Origin: CAIKKV01 sp044346855
GTDB lineage: Bacteria; Verrucomicrobiota; Kiritimatiellia; CAIKKV01
Length of the DNA: 64,000 nt
Direction of reading: 5' to 3'
Assembly: GCA_044346855.1 (NCBI GenBank)
Contig: JBIIYJ010000001.1
Location: forward strand, 1 to 64,000
The notes beneath the pieces are model-generated. The model did not search any database. It had not been told where the DNA came from and saw only the letters and a program-made list of their open reading frames with translations. The position numbers were made by a program, and so were the translations under genes. Positions 15,786-24,986 of this stretch are shown here, piece after piece (the stretch's first letter is position 1; every line of letters begins with the position of its first letter).

Positions 15786-17168
15786 ATGGACATCACGCAA
15801 GAACCCGTTTCTGTCAAAACACGCGATCTCGTAAACAAGGGTTTTGCCGCCCTTGAGCGGGGAAATCTGGATTTCGCCATCGACCTGCTGTCCGCCGCCC
15901 TGGTCCAGGAGCCGGGCTGCCTGCGGACGCGCAAATACCTGCGCGCGGCCGAGATCAAGAAATTCCACGCCTCCCCCTCCAACCACTACGTCAACGTCAT
16001 CTCCCTGCTGCCCCAGGTGATCCAGGCCAACCTGCTGCTGTCCCAGAACGGCAAGGCCGAGGACGCGATGCTCATCGCCGAGAAGCTGCTGCGGCGCGAT
16101 CCGCTCAACCTGACCTTCGTCAACCTGTTCATCAAGGCCGCCGAGGGGGCCGGGCTTCCCGACATCGCCGTCATGACGCTGCAGCAGGTTCGGGAATTCT
16201 ATCCCCAGGACCTGGTTCTCAAGCAGAAGCTGGGCGAGCTCTACCTGAAGACAAGCCAGCCGCGCCTGGCCCGGGAAATCTTCGAGAAGCTGGCCGAGGA
16301 AAAGCCGAACGACATGAAGATCCTCAAGGATCTGAAGGATTCCATGGCGCTCGACAGCATGGCGAAGGACGGCTGGACCGCCGGCGGCAGCGACAAGGAC
16401 TCCTACCGCAAGATGCTCCGCGACGAGAGCAAGTCGGTCATCCTCGAGCAGACCGACAAGGTCGTCAAGACCGAGTCCGACGTCAGCGCCCTCATCACCG
16501 ACACGCTCGCCAAGGTGGCCAAGGAGCCCGGCAACATCAACTACCGCCGGCACCTGGCCAACCTGTACCTGAGCATCAAGGAGTTCGACAAGGCCATCGA
16601 GGCCCTCGAAGCGGCCCAGACGGGCGCCTCGGGCCGGGATCCCCAGATCGACGCCGCGATCGCCGGCGCCCGCATCGCCAAGTTCGAATTCGAGGCCGGC
16701 CAGCTCGACACCGCCGGGAAACCCGACGAGGCCGCGGCCAAGCGGCAGGAGCTGGCCCTCTTCCAGTTCGAGAACCTCCGCGAGCGCGTCTCCCGCTACC
16801 CCAACGACCTGGGCCTGCGGTTCGAGTACGGCCTGGCCCTTTACAACCGGCAGGAGATCAACGAGGCCATCCAGCAGTTCCAGCTCTCCCAGCGCAACCC
16901 GGCCGAGCGGATCCGCTCGCTCTATTACATCGGGCAGTGCTTCCGGCTCAAGAAGCAGTTCGACATGGCCATCGACCAGCTGTCCCGGGCCGCCGCCGAG
17001 ATCCAGGGCATGACCGACCTGCGCAAGGACATCATCTACGACCTCGGCCTGATGTACGAGCAGACGGGCGACAAGGCCAAGGCGCTCGAGCAGTACAAGA
17101 TCATCTACCAGGTCGATTTCGGCTACAAGGACGTGGCCCAGAAGATCGAGCAGGGCTACGCCTCATGA
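15786..17168 (+). CDS. TPR-repeat protein
   Basis: 460 aa from ATG 15786, with AAGGAC ahead. No signal peptide. Helical TPR-like pairs run through the whole length (residues about 12-45, 85-120, 125-205, 255-295, 330-455), including AIDLLSAALVQEPG, AEDAMLIAEKLLRRDP and AKALEQYKIIYQ. The middle (about 200-245) is a charged linker rich in Lys/Asp. The protein is a cytoplasmic scaffold of unknown partner. Its stop overlaps the start of the next oxidoreductase (ATGA), so the pair is translationally coupled. Confidence 0.8.
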   Translation: MDITQEPVSVKTRDLVNKGFAALERGNLDFAIDLLSAALVQEPGCLRTRKYLRAAEIKKFHASPSNHYVNVISLLPQVIQANLLLSQNGKAEDAMLIAEKLLRRDPLNLTFVNLFIKAAEGAGLPDIAVMTLQQVREFYPQDLVLKQKLGELYLKTSQPRLAREIFEKLAEEKPNDMKILKDLKDSMALDSMAKDGWTAGGSDKDSYRKMLRDESKSVILEQTDKVVKTESDVSALITDTLAKVAKEPGNINYRRHLANLYLSIKEFDKAIEALEAAQTGASGRDPQIDAAIAGARIAKFEFEAGQLDTAGKPDEAAAKRQELALFQFENLRERVSRYPNDLGLRFEYGLALYNRQEINEAIQQFQLSQRNPAERIRSLYYIGQCFRLKKQFDMAIDQLSRAAAEIQGMTDLRKDIIYDLGLMYEQTGDKAKALEQYKIIYQVDFGYKDVAQKIEQGYAS

Positions 17169-18418
17169 AGCCAGTCACTCTCCTGATCGTGGGCGCCGGC
17201 GGCCGCGGAACCGGTTACGCCACCTTCGCCAAGGCCCATCCCGACCAGGCGCAGATCGTCGGCGTGGCCGAACCCCGGGACTTCTACCGCACCAACCTCG
17301 TGCGCGACTACGCGATCCCGGAAGGCAACATCTACACCGACTGGCGGCAGGCCGCCTCCCGCCCCCGGTTCGCCGACGCCGTCCTGATCTGCACGCAGGA
17401 CGCCATGCACGTGGAGCCCGCCGTGGCCTTCGCCAGGCTGGGCTACCACATCCTGCTCGAGAAGCCGATGGCCCCCGACGCCGCCGGCTGCCGCGCCATC
17501 GTCGAGGCCGTCCGCAAGGCCGGCGTCCTGTTCGCCGTCTGCCACGTCATGCGCTACACGGCCTACACCCGCAAGCTGCGCGAGCTGCTGGATCAGAAAA
17601 TCATCGGCGACCTGGTCAGCCTCCAGCTCCTCGAGCCCGTCGGCTACTGGCACCAGGCCCACTCGTTCGTGCGCGGCCCGTGGCGCAACACGGCCCAGTC
17701 CTCTCCCATGTTGCTGGCCAAGTCGTGCCACGACCTCGACTGGATCAGCCACATCATGGGCCTGCCGTGCGAGGAAGTCTCGTCGTTCGGCTCCCTGCAC
17801 CACTTCCGCGCCTCCCAGAAGCCGGCCGGGGCGGCCGACCGCTGCCTGGACTGCCCCGTGGAGCCCGGCTGCCCCTACTCCGCCCGGCGCATCTACATGA
17901 GCCGCTTCGCCAAGGGCAACCTGAACTGGCCGGTCAACGTGGTGGACCCCGTGCCGACAGAGGCCGGCATCCTCGAGGCTCTCCGGACCGGCCCCTACGG
18001 CCGCTGCGTCTACGCCTGCGACAACGACGTGGTGGACCACCAGGTCGTGAACTTCAAGTTCCAGGGCGGCCGCTCCGGCGTCTTCACCATGACGGCGTTC
18101 ACCGAGATGCGCCACCGGCAGGTGCGCCTCTTCGGCACGCGGGGCGAGATCACCGGCGACGGCGAAAAGATCCGGATCTACGATTTCCTGACCGAGACGG
18201 ACTCCGTGGTCGACACGGTCGCCGGCGACGCCTCGATCCTGGGCGGTCATGGCGGCGGCGACTTCGGCCTCATGGACTGCTTCGTCGGGGCCGTGGCTAA
18301 AAAAGATCCCTCGCTCATCCTCTCGGGGCCGGAGAAGTCGCTCGAGTCGCACCTCATGGTCTTCGCCTCCGAAAAGGCCCGGCTTGAAAACCGGATCGTG
18401 CCCGTGCAAAGCGTCTAA
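17165..18418 (+). CDS. Gfo/Idh/MocA oxidoreductase with Cys cluster
   Basis: 417 aa. A Rossmann motif GAGGRG is at residues 10-15, EKP with the catalytic Lys K100 at 99-101, and SCHDLDW (188-193) places the usual His-Asp. An insertion at 227-236 (CLDCPVEPGC) carries three Cys plus nearby His, a possible zinc-binding knuckle seen in a subset of the family. It probably oxidises or reduces a sugar or cyclitol with NAD(P). Coupled by ATGA to the TPR gene and 20 bases before an M20 peptidase. Substrate not predictable. Confidence 0.88.
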   Translation: MKPVTLLIVGAGGRGTGYATFAKAHPDQAQIVGVAEPRDFYRTNLVRDYAIPEGNIYTDWRQAASRPRFADAVLICTQDAMHVEPAVAFARLGYHILLEKPMAPDAAGCRAIVEAVRKAGVLFAVCHVMRYTAYTRKLRELLDQKIIGDLVSLQLLEPVGYWHQAHSFVRGPWRNTAQSSPMLLAKSCHDLDWISHIMGLPCEEVSSFGSLHHFRASQKPAGAADRCLDCPVEPGCPYSARRIYMSRFAKGNLNWPVNVVDPVPTEAGILEALRTGPYGRCVYACDNDVVDHQVVNFKFQGGRSGVFTMTAFTEMRHRQVRLFGTRGEITGDGEKIRIYDFLTETDSVVDTVAGDASILGGHGGGDFGLMDCFVGAVAKKDPSLILSGPEKSLESHLMVFASEKARLENRIVPVQSV

Positions 18419-18438
18419 CCCCAACATCGGGAGCCCCG

Positions 18439-19623
18439 ATGCCGCTGGACCCCATCGACCTGCTGTCCGAATTGGTCGCCTGCCCCAGTTCCAACCCGCG
18501 GCGGGCGCCCCTCTCGCCCGAGTATCCCGGCGAGGCCGGCCTGGTCCGCCTCCTGGAGCGGATCCTGACCCGCCTGGGCGGCCGGGTCGTGATCGAGGAG
18601 GTGCTGCCCGGCCGGAGCAATTTGCTGGCCTGGTTTCCAGGCCAGGCCCGCCTTCCCGCCCTGATGCTGTCCGGCCATTCGGACACCGTGCCGCAGGATG
18701 GCATGACCATTCCGCCCTTCACCCCGGTCATCCGCGACGGCCGCCTCTACGGCCGGGGGGCGTGCGACATGAAAGGCGGCATGGCCGCCCTGATCGCCGC
18801 CCTGTCGCGCTGGACGGAGTCGGGCCGGCCCTTTCCGGTGCCGGTGTGCTTCGCCGCCACCTGCAACGAGGAATTCGGGGCGCACGGCTCCAAGGCGCTG
18901 CTTGCCGCCCATCCGGGCGAATTCGCCGCCGCCATCGTGGCCGAGCCGACCAACCTGGACATCGTCCACGTGCACAAGGGCGCGCTGCGCTTTTCGATCG
19001 AAGCCGCCGGCCTGCCGGCCCACTCCTCGGTGCCCGAGCGCGGCGCCAGCGCCGTGCTGGCCATGACCGGCGTGATCCGCCGGATCGAGGGCCCCTACCG
19101 CGCGGAACTGGCCCGCCGCACCCATCCGCTGGTGGACGCGCCGCGGGTTTCCGTGGGGCTCATCCATGGCGGAACGCAGGTCAACATCGTGCCCGACCGC
19201 TGCGAGATCGAGGTGGACCGCCGCACCATCCCCGGGGAAACCGAGGCCGGCGTGCGGGCGGAGTTCGAGGCGATCCTGGAGGCGGTCCGCGCCGAATCGG
19301 ATCCACGCGTCACGTTCACCTGCCGGCCCACGGAGGAATACCCGCCGCTGCAGGAGCCAGTGGACGGCCCGGTCGCCCGCCTGGCCGCGGAGGCCTGCCG
19401 GCGCGTCCTGGGCAAGGCCGTCTTCGCGCCGGCGCCCTACGCCACGGATGCGGGCGTCTTCAGCAGCCGGGGGCTCCCCTCGCTGGTCATGGGGCCGGGC
19501 TCGGTGGCCCAGGCGCACACGCAGGACGAGTATGTCGAGCTGGCTGCGGTCCGCCAGGCCGCGGATGTGTATGAAACCCTGATCGGCCTCTCGGGCCGGT
19601 TTTTATCGGCGGAGGCGCCATGA
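18439..19623 (+). CDS. M20 family metallo-deacylase (ArgE/DapE-like)
   Basis: 394 aa. All expected M20 di-zinc residues are visible: H80 and D82 in SGHSDTVP, D110 in GRGACDMKGG, the catalytic E144 with E145 in TCNEEFGAHG, E169 in VAEPT, and H360 in AQAHTQDE. A lid/dimer domain lies between about 180 and 295. Such enzymes hydrolyse N-acyl amino acids or small peptides. Acetylornithine deacetylase (argE) is one option, given argC in the window, but substrate class cannot be read from the sequence. Its stop overlaps the next start (ATGA). Confidence 0.88.
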   Translation: MPLDPIDLLSELVACPSSNPRRAPLSPEYPGEAGLVRLLERILTRLGGRVVIEEVLPGRSNLLAWFPGQARLPALMLSGHSDTVPQDGMTIPPFTPVIRDGRLYGRGACDMKGGMAALIAALSRWTESGRPFPVPVCFAATCNEEFGAHGSKALLAAHPGEFAAAIVAEPTNLDIVHVHKGALRFSIEAAGLPAHSSVPERGASAVLAMTGVIRRIEGPYRAELARRTHPLVDAPRVSVGLIHGGTQVNIVPDRCEIEVDRRTIPGETEAGVRAEFEAILEAVRAESDPRVTFTCRPTEEYPPLQEPVDGPVARLAAEACRRVLGKAVFAPAPYATDAGVFSSRGLPSLVMGPGSVAQAHTQDEYVELAAVRQAADVYETLIGLSGRFLSAEAP

Positions 19624-20171
19624 TCGATTCCATCGTCGGCAATCTCTCGCTCTCCAAGAACGGCTTCATCCTGCTGCTCCGCCCGCGGCAGGAAACCACG
19701 GGCCGGATGCTGCCCATCCTCATCGGCGTGGCGGAAGCGCAGTCCATCGCCCTGGCGCTGGCCCGCAAGCACACGCCCAGGCCCATGACCCACGACCTGA
19801 TGAAGGGGCTGCTCGACACCCTCGGCGTCTCGCTGAAGCGGGTCGAAATCATCCGCTTCGAAGGCAAGACCTTCTTCGCGCAGCTCCGCCTGAGCCGCGG
19901 CGGGGAGGAACTCGCCCCGGTCGACGCGCGGCCCAGCGACGCCATCGCCCTGGCCCTGCGCTGCAGCGCCCCGATCCGGGTGGCCGCCGAAATCTACGAA
20001 AAGGCCGGTATCGACCTGCCCGAGGAGGCCGCAACCGCCCCCGCTCTGCCCCATCCCGTGCTGGACCCGCGCCGGCAGCTCGAGGAGGAAATGAAAAAGG
20101 CGATCCAGGAAGAGCGGTACGAGGACGCCGCGCGCATCCGCGACCAGCTCAAGGAACTGGATCACCATTAG
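19620..20171 (+). CDS. Bifunctional nuclease domain (DUF151) with UVR motif
   Basis: 183 aa. Residues 1-130 carry the BFN/DUF151 pattern: ILLLRPRQETTGRMLPILIG, EAQSIALAL, and the VDARPSDAIALALR signature. An Ala/Pro linker leads to a C-terminal UvrB/UvrC interaction motif (about 148-178: LEEEMKKAIQEERYEDAARI). BFN proteins act on DNA and RNA in vitro; the UVR tail suggests binding to UvrB/UvrC-like or McsA-type partners. It overlaps the M20 gene by four bases. Confidence 0.88.
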   Translation: MIDSIVGNLSLSKNGFILLLRPRQETTGRMLPILIGVAEAQSIALALARKHTPRPMTHDLMKGLLDTLGVSLKRVEIIRFEGKTFFAQLRLSRGGEELAPVDARPSDAIALALRCSAPIRVAAEIYEKAGIDLPEEAATAPALPHPVLDPRRQLEEEMKKAIQEERYEDAARIRDQLKELDHH

Positions 20172-20192
20172 GGATTACGGCCAGGCGGCCTC

Positions 20193-20933
20193 TTACAGCT
20201 TGACGCTGATGCCGCCGATGAACAGGACGTCGTTCTTCTCCAGGTCCTCGCCCGGCTCGCTGTCATACTTGTCCTGCACCACCAGTTTCAGGCTCATCCG
20301 CGCGTTCAGGGCCGCTTCGGCGCCCGCTTCCGCGTTGACCAGGTAATTGCCGAAATCCGCCGCTTCGGGCAGGTACTCAGCCGCCAGCCAGCACTTCGCG
20401 GATTCGGCGAACACGTGCTCATACCGCGAGGCGAGGCGCAGGGCCAGGTAATCGTCCTTCACGCCGGCGACCTTCTCCCAGATATAGGAAGGACCGGCTT
20501 CCACGCTGGCGGTGTCCGTGGCGGACTTGACCAGGTAGCAACCGGCGCCGGGGCCGACGGTCAGGCGGTAATCGATCTCGGCGATGTCGTCGTAAAGGAT
20601 CGAGGATTCCCCGTAGGCGAACGCCTTGGGGGTGAGGGTCTTCTTCGCGTTGATGAACGCCTTGGCGTTCTCCACGTCCGTCTGCCGTTCGCCGTCCACC
20701 TCGCTCTCGCCGTAGTTGCCCTGGATCCCGGCGAGGATCGAGCCGAGGCTTTCCCGCTCGGCCTGGAGGTTCAGGCTGCCGTTGGCCTTGGTGGAATCGC
20801 TGTTGCCGTCGGTCAGCGTTGCGCCCAAATCGAGGCTCATTTTCAGCGGGGACGCCGGCGCGGTCTCCTGCGCCAGAACAAGCCCGCCCGCCATGCAGAA
20901 CGCCGCAACCCCCAGAGTCCGGATCAATGTCAT
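20193..20933 (-). CDS. DUF481 outer-membrane beta-barrel protein (YdiY-like)
   Basis: 246 aa. A signal peptide (MTLIRTLGVAAFCMAGGLVL, then AQ) precedes about 220 residues of alternating amphipathic strands. It opens SLDLGATLTDGNSDSTKANG and ends VLFIGGISVKL, as DUF481 proteins do. It is predicted to be a small outer-membrane barrel, related to a salt-inducible protein of Enterobacteria. It stands alone, convergent with the BFN gene. Confidence 0.83.
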   Translation of the reverse strand: MTLIRTLGVAAFCMAGGLVLAQETAPASPLKMSLDLGATLTDGNSDSTKANGSLNLQAERESLGSILAGIQGNYGESEVDGERQTDVENAKAFINAKKTLTPKAFAYGESSILYDDIAEIDYRLTVGPGAGCYLVKSATDTASVEAGPSYIWEKVAGVKDDYLALRLASRYEHVFAESAKCWLAAEYLPEAADFGNYLVNAEAGAEAALNARMSLKLVVQDKYDSEPGEDLEKNDVLFIGGISVKL

Positions 20934-21086
20934 ATCGCCCCCTTTTTCTTATGTTTATACCACAGCAAGAAGCGGCGCAAGATGAAAAATCCGAGAGAAC
21001 CCCTTTTCGCGATTCCCCGCTTCAATGGCTTGCCTATGCTTTCCGGGTGTGGTAACGTGACACCCTTACTAGTAGGGGACCGTTTC

Positions 21087-21449
21087 ATGAAAATCCCGCT
21101 GCACGGAATGAGCCATCACGCGGATGGTCAGCCGGAGACCAAGTTTTCCGAGGCTGAAATCCAGGCGTGCAAGCTTGGCGACTGGGAGGCCAAGCACCGG
21201 ATGGTGCGCACCTTCACGCCGCTCCTGAACACCCTGGCGCGCAAGCGGGCTCCCGATGGCCGGCCCGAGAAGATCAACGCCCTGCTCGAGGCGGGAAAAG
21301 CCGGGCTCATGCGGGCCTGCCGCAAGTATTCGTCCGAGGTAGGCCCGGCCAAGTTCCAGATCTTCGCGCTCAACTTCATCGAGGAATCGATGGATTCCAT
21401 CGGCATCGGCTTTCTCGCCCGGTTGAAGCGGCTTTTCGGGGCCGGTTGA
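21087..21449 (+). CDS. Small protein resembling sigma-70 region 2
   Basis: 120 aa from ATG 21087, with GTAGGGGAC ahead. Helices FSEAEIQACKLGDWEAKHRM, VRTFTPLLNTLARKRA, LEAGKAGLMRACRKYSSE and FALNFIEESMDSIG follow the order and spacing of sigma-70 region 2 (core-binding helices, then DNA-opening helix). There is no region 4 and the tail is basic (LARLKRLFGAG). It could be a stray sigma-domain regulator or anti-sigma-like decoy. It lies just upstream of trmB (7-base gap). Confidence 0.6.
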   Translation: MKIPLHGMSHHADGQPETKFSEAEIQACKLGDWEAKHRMVRTFTPLLNTLARKRAPDGRPEKINALLEAGKAGLMRACRKYSSEVGPAKFQIFALNFIEESMDSIGIGFLARLKRLFGAG

Positions 21450-21456
21450 CCGGACC

Positions 21457-22035
21457 GTGATTTTCACCCCCGCCAGCCTGCCCTCCCCGCTCTCCCTCGA
21501 CGCCCTGTTCGACCGCTCCGCCCCCGTGGAGGTGGACCTCGGCTGCGGAAAAGGCCGCTTCCTGCTGGCGCACGCCGCCGCCCACCCCGACATCAATTTC
21601 ATGGGCACGGACATCCAGGTCGGCCGGCTGCAGAAGATCCGGCGGCGCGCCGAAGCCGCGGCCCGCCCCAACATCCGCCTCCTCCACGCCGACACCGCCT
21701 ACACGCTGGAATACCTGCTTCCCCGGGAGTCGGTCCGCCGGTTCTACCTCTACTTTCCCGACCCCTGGCCCAAGCGGAAGCACCACCGCCGCCGGATCGT
21801 CCAGCCCTCGTTCATGGCCCTCGTGCACCGGACGCTGGAGGACCGCGGGGAATTCCACATCGCCACCGACCACGAGGATTATTTCCGGCACATCCACGCC
21901 GTCGTGCAGCCGGATTCGCGCTTCGAGCGGATCGACCCCTTTGAGCCGGCGGAGCAGGAAAAAACCGACTTCGAGATCCTGTTCACCGGCAAGGGCCTGA
22001 AGGTCTATCGCTATTCGTGCCGGAAAAAACGTTAG
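21457..22035 (+). CDS. trmB: tRNA (guanine-N7-)-methyltransferase
   Basis: 192 aa, GTG start at 21457. The SAM-binding motif VDLGCGKGRFLL (about 26-37) and the TrmB signature FPDPWPKRKHHRRR are present, as are a GTDIQVGRL acidic loop and a C-terminal TDFEILFTGKG. It methylates G46 in the variable loop of tRNAs. Length is slightly short because the N-terminus is trimmed. Confidence 0.93.
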   Translation: MIFTPASLPSPLSLDALFDRSAPVEVDLGCGKGRFLLAHAAAHPDINFMGTDIQVGRLQKIRRRAEAAARPNIRLLHADTAYTLEYLLPRESVRRFYLYFPDPWPKRKHHRRRIVQPSFMALVHRTLEDRGEFHIATDHEDYFRHIHAVVQPDSRFERIDPFEPAEQEKTDFEILFTGKGLKVYRYSCRKKR

Positions 22036-23123
22036 CCCGGCGGCTCCGGCTTCGGCCCCGTCGGAAGCTGGTTTTGCGCGGCGCGCTTCGCCGTCATCCA
22101 CTGCCGCAGCAGCACGCCCCCGACGACGAGGAAGATGGGTCCCAGGAAAATGCCCATAAACCCGAATGCCAGGATGCCGCCCATGACGCCCAGCAGGATG
22201 ACCACCAGGGGCAGGTTCGCCCCCCGGCTGATCAGGTAGGGGCGGAGCAGGTTGTCGATCCCGCTGATGGCCACGACGCCCCAGCAGCCCATGAAAATGG
22301 CATGCCCAGGCTGGCCAGAAAACAGGAGCCACAGGGTCGAGGGAATCCAGATCAGGGGCGGCCCGACCTGGACGATCGACAGGCAGAAGGTCAGGAACCC
22401 CAGCAGGAAGGGCGAGGGCAGCCCCGCGATCCGGTAGCCGACCGCCGCCAGGACACCCTGGGCAAGAGCCGTGCCGAGGATGCCGTAGAAGACGCCCTTG
22501 ACGGTACCTCCGATGGCCTGGGTCACATGGATGGCCTGCTCGCCGAGGAGCCGCTTCATCGCGCCCGAAATCCAAATGGCCATGGCGGAGCCGTCCCGGT
22601 AAAAGAAAAAGGCGATCAGGACGCTGAGGGACAACTGCAGCACACCGAGCCCCAGCTTCAACCCGCTTCGCAGCAGGAGCCCCTCGTACCGGATAAACAG
22701 CTCCTTGATGAGCTCCAGGGCGCTGCCCGTGCTGCCGGAAAACTCCAGCCAGTGCTCCATCAGGGTGCCGCCGACCAGGGGAATGGAGGCGACCCACTCC
22801 GGCGCGGGCGGAAGCGCGGTATCCCCCAGGCGCTTCAGGAACCGGCTGATTTCCGAAAGGTTGTCCGCCAGGGTCAGTCCCACGATGGCGAACGGAATCA
22901 CCATCACGAACCCCACAATCAGCGTCATGATCAAGGCGGCGATGGTCCGCCGTTCCCCCACCCATTTCCGGATCCGGGCGAAAAACGGCCAGGTCGAGAA
23001 GCAGATGATGCCGGCCCACAGGAGCGAGGAGATGAACGGGCGGATGACGATGAAGCAGCCAAGCGCCAGCAGCGCCACGGCGATCACCACGATCAGCTGG
23101 TCGATTCGGAATTCCGCTTTCAT
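22032..23123 (-). CDS. AI-2E family transporter (YdiK/YhhQ-type permease)
   Basis: 363 aa from ATG 23123, overlapping the dnaG stop by four bases. Seven to eight hydrophobic segments are visible: IVVIAVALLALGCFIVI, SSLLWAGIICFSTWPFF, a long loop with helical segments, LSLSVLIAFFFYRDG, FLLGFLTFCLSIVQVGPPLI, and LGVMGGILAFGFMGIFLGPI. The two-part layout and the IFLGPI ending mark the AI-2E family (PF01594), inner-membrane exporters of small molecules or ions. Substrate unknown. Confidence 0.9.
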   Translation of the reverse strand: MKAEFRIDQLIVVIAVALLALGCFIVIRPFISSLLWAGIICFSTWPFFARIRKWVGERRTIAALIMTLIVGFVMVIPFAIVGLTLADNLSEISRFLKRLGDTALPPAPEWVASIPLVGGTLMEHWLEFSGSTGSALELIKELFIRYEGLLLRSGLKLGLGVLQLSLSVLIAFFFYRDGSAMAIWISGAMKRLLGEQAIHVTQAIGGTVKGVFYGILGTALAQGVLAAVGYRIAGLPSPFLLGFLTFCLSIVQVGPPLIWIPSTLWLLFSGQPGHAIFMGCWGVVAISGIDNLLRPYLISRGANLPLVVILLGVMGGILAFGFMGIFLGPIFLVVGGVLLRQWMTAKRAAQNQLPTGPKPEPPG

Positions 23124-24970
23124 TGCGCCAATTCCTCCAGGTGCGCCTCGATGATGGCGAGCCCCTCGTCCCACTGGTTCAGGGCCTTGATATCGCCCGT
23201 GAGCTGGTAGAAGCGCGGATCCACATCCCCGCCCGAGGCCGCCTGCCGCTGAAGGTCCGTCTTGCGCGCCTTGAGGTGGCGAACCCACAACCGCAGGATC
23301 AGTGCCTTGACGGCGTCCTCCCGAGAGAACTCCTGCCGGCCGGCCTTGGACGGCGCCATCTGCACGGCGGCGGCCCAGGTCATCACGCCCTCATGACGGC
23401 CGGTGTTGGCCGTCAGCACGTCCCGCCAGTCGCCGGCGTTCCGGCGCGCCTCCGTCATGGCGGCCAGCATTTGCCGGCTCCAGTCGTGATGGAAGAGCAC
23501 GGGGGGCGCATAGGCTTCGGCCAGATGGATCAGGCCGGGGTCGGCCGCGAGGTGCTCGAGGAGCAGTTCCTCCTCGGGGGGCGGAGGCTTGATGGCGGCC
23601 TGCTCCGGCTCCTTCGGGAGCGGCTCCTCGGGCCGGCTCTGCCGGGCGCGCTCGCGGGCGTCGAAATTGTCGAAATCCCGCTGCACCGCCTGGGGGTTCA
23701 CGGCCAGCCGCTGCGCCAGCCGCTGGAGCAGCGACTCCCGTTCGGCCAGGTCGGGCATGCGCTTGATCAGCTCGAAGGCGGCCATTTCGACCCGCCTGAG
23801 CCCGGAGGGGTTGCGCACGTCTTCGCGGGCGCTGTGCACCTCCACGTAGAAATCGAGCACCTGGCGGGCCTCGGCCAGGACCGCCTCGAAGCCCTCCTTG
23901 CCCTTTTCCTTGATCAGCAGGTCGGGGTCCTTCCCCTCCGGCAGCCGGGCCACGCGCACGTCGAGGCCCGCCTCGGTGAACAGCAGGCCCGTCTTGAGCC
24001 CGGCGTTCTGGCCGGCCGCATCGGGATCGAACACCAGGATGACCCGGTCCGCGAAGCGGCGGATGATGCGCGCGTGGTTTTCCGTGAACGCGGTGCCCTG
24101 CGAGGCCACGGCGTTCGTGAACCCGGCCGAGTGGCAGCGGATCACGTCGATCTGACCCTCGCACACGATGGCGGTGCGGACCTCGACGATGCGGGCCCGC
24201 GCGCGGTGCAGGGCAAAGAGGATGGCGCTCTTGCGGAAGATGGGCGTCTCGGGGCTGTTCACGTATTTCGCGGCCTTCGCGTCGGGCTTCATGATCCGCC
24301 CGCTGAAGGCCACGACCCGCCCCTGCTCGTCGCAGATCGGGAACATCACCCGGTCCCGGAACCGGTCGTACATCCGCTCGGGCATGCCGGGCCTGGGCTC
24401 CGCCCGGGCCGTCAGCCCCGCCAGCAGGAGCAGTTCCTCGGCAACCCCCGCCTTCTTCGCCCAGCCCGTGACGAAGTCCCAGCCGTCCGGCGCGTACCCG
24501 ATCTGGAAATCCTTGACGGTCTCGCCAACCAGCTCCCGGCCGGCGAGATAGCGCCGCGCGGCGTCGGCCCGCGGATCGGAAAGAAGGATCCGGTGGTATT
24601 CCTTGGCCAGTTCGGCATGAATCGCGTAGAGCTTCTCGCGCTGGGCCCGCTCGGCGCCGCCCCCGGGGCCGTCCTCGAACTCGAGGGGGATGTTGGCCTT
24701 CTGCGCGAGCTGCCGGACCGCGCCCATGAAGTCGAGCCCCTCGCGCTTCATCAGGAAGGCGAACACGTCGCCGCCGGCCCCGCAGCCGAAGCAATGGAAA
24801 ATCTGGCGCGCGGGGTTAACCTGGAACGAAGGCGTTTTCTCCTGGTGGAACGGGCAGAGCCCTTTGAAAGCGGAGCCGGCCTTGGTCAGCCGGACCACGG
24901 CGCCCACCACATCCACGATATCGTTCCGGCTTCGGATATCGTCGAGAATCCGCTTGGGGAGCACGGGCAT
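23120..24970 (-). CDS. dnaG: DNA primase DnaG
   Basis: 616 aa. The N-terminal zinc finger (CPFH, 18 residues, then CFGCG; residues about 39-63), the RNA polymerase core with RVMFPICDEQGRVVAFSGR, and the TOPRIM motifs VCEGQIDVI and VFDPDAAG are all present. A Pro/Glu-rich linker precedes the C-terminal helicase-binding region (about 480-616), which is more diverged. It makes RNA primers at the fork with DnaB. Located between a TPR lipoprotein gene (16 bases) and the AI-2E transporter (overlap). Confidence 0.96.
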   Translation of the reverse strand: MPVLPKRILDDIRSRNDIVDVVGAVVRLTKAGSAFKGLCPFHQEKTPSFQVNPARQIFHCFGCGAGGDVFAFLMKREGLDFMGAVRQLAQKANIPLEFEDGPGGGAERAQREKLYAIHAELAKEYHRILLSDPRADAARRYLAGRELVGETVKDFQIGYAPDGWDFVTGWAKKAGVAEELLLLAGLTARAEPRPGMPERMYDRFRDRVMFPICDEQGRVVAFSGRIMKPDAKAAKYVNSPETPIFRKSAILFALHRARARIVEVRTAIVCEGQIDVIRCHSAGFTNAVASQGTAFTENHARIIRRFADRVILVFDPDAAGQNAGLKTGLLFTEAGLDVRVARLPEGKDPDLLIKEKGKEGFEAVLAEARQVLDFYVEVHSAREDVRNPSGLRRVEMAAFELIKRMPDLAERESLLQRLAQRLAVNPQAVQRDFDNFDARERARQSRPEEPLPKEPEQAAIKPPPPEEELLLEHLAADPGLIHLAEAYAPPVLFHHDWSRQMLAAMTEARRNAGDWRDVLTANTGRHEGVMTWAAAVQMAPSKAGRQEFSREDAVKALILRLWVRHLKARKTDLQRQAASGGDVDPRFYQLTGDIKALNQWDEGLAIIEAHLEELAQ

Positions 24971-24986
24971 GTCGGCGGTCTCTCAG

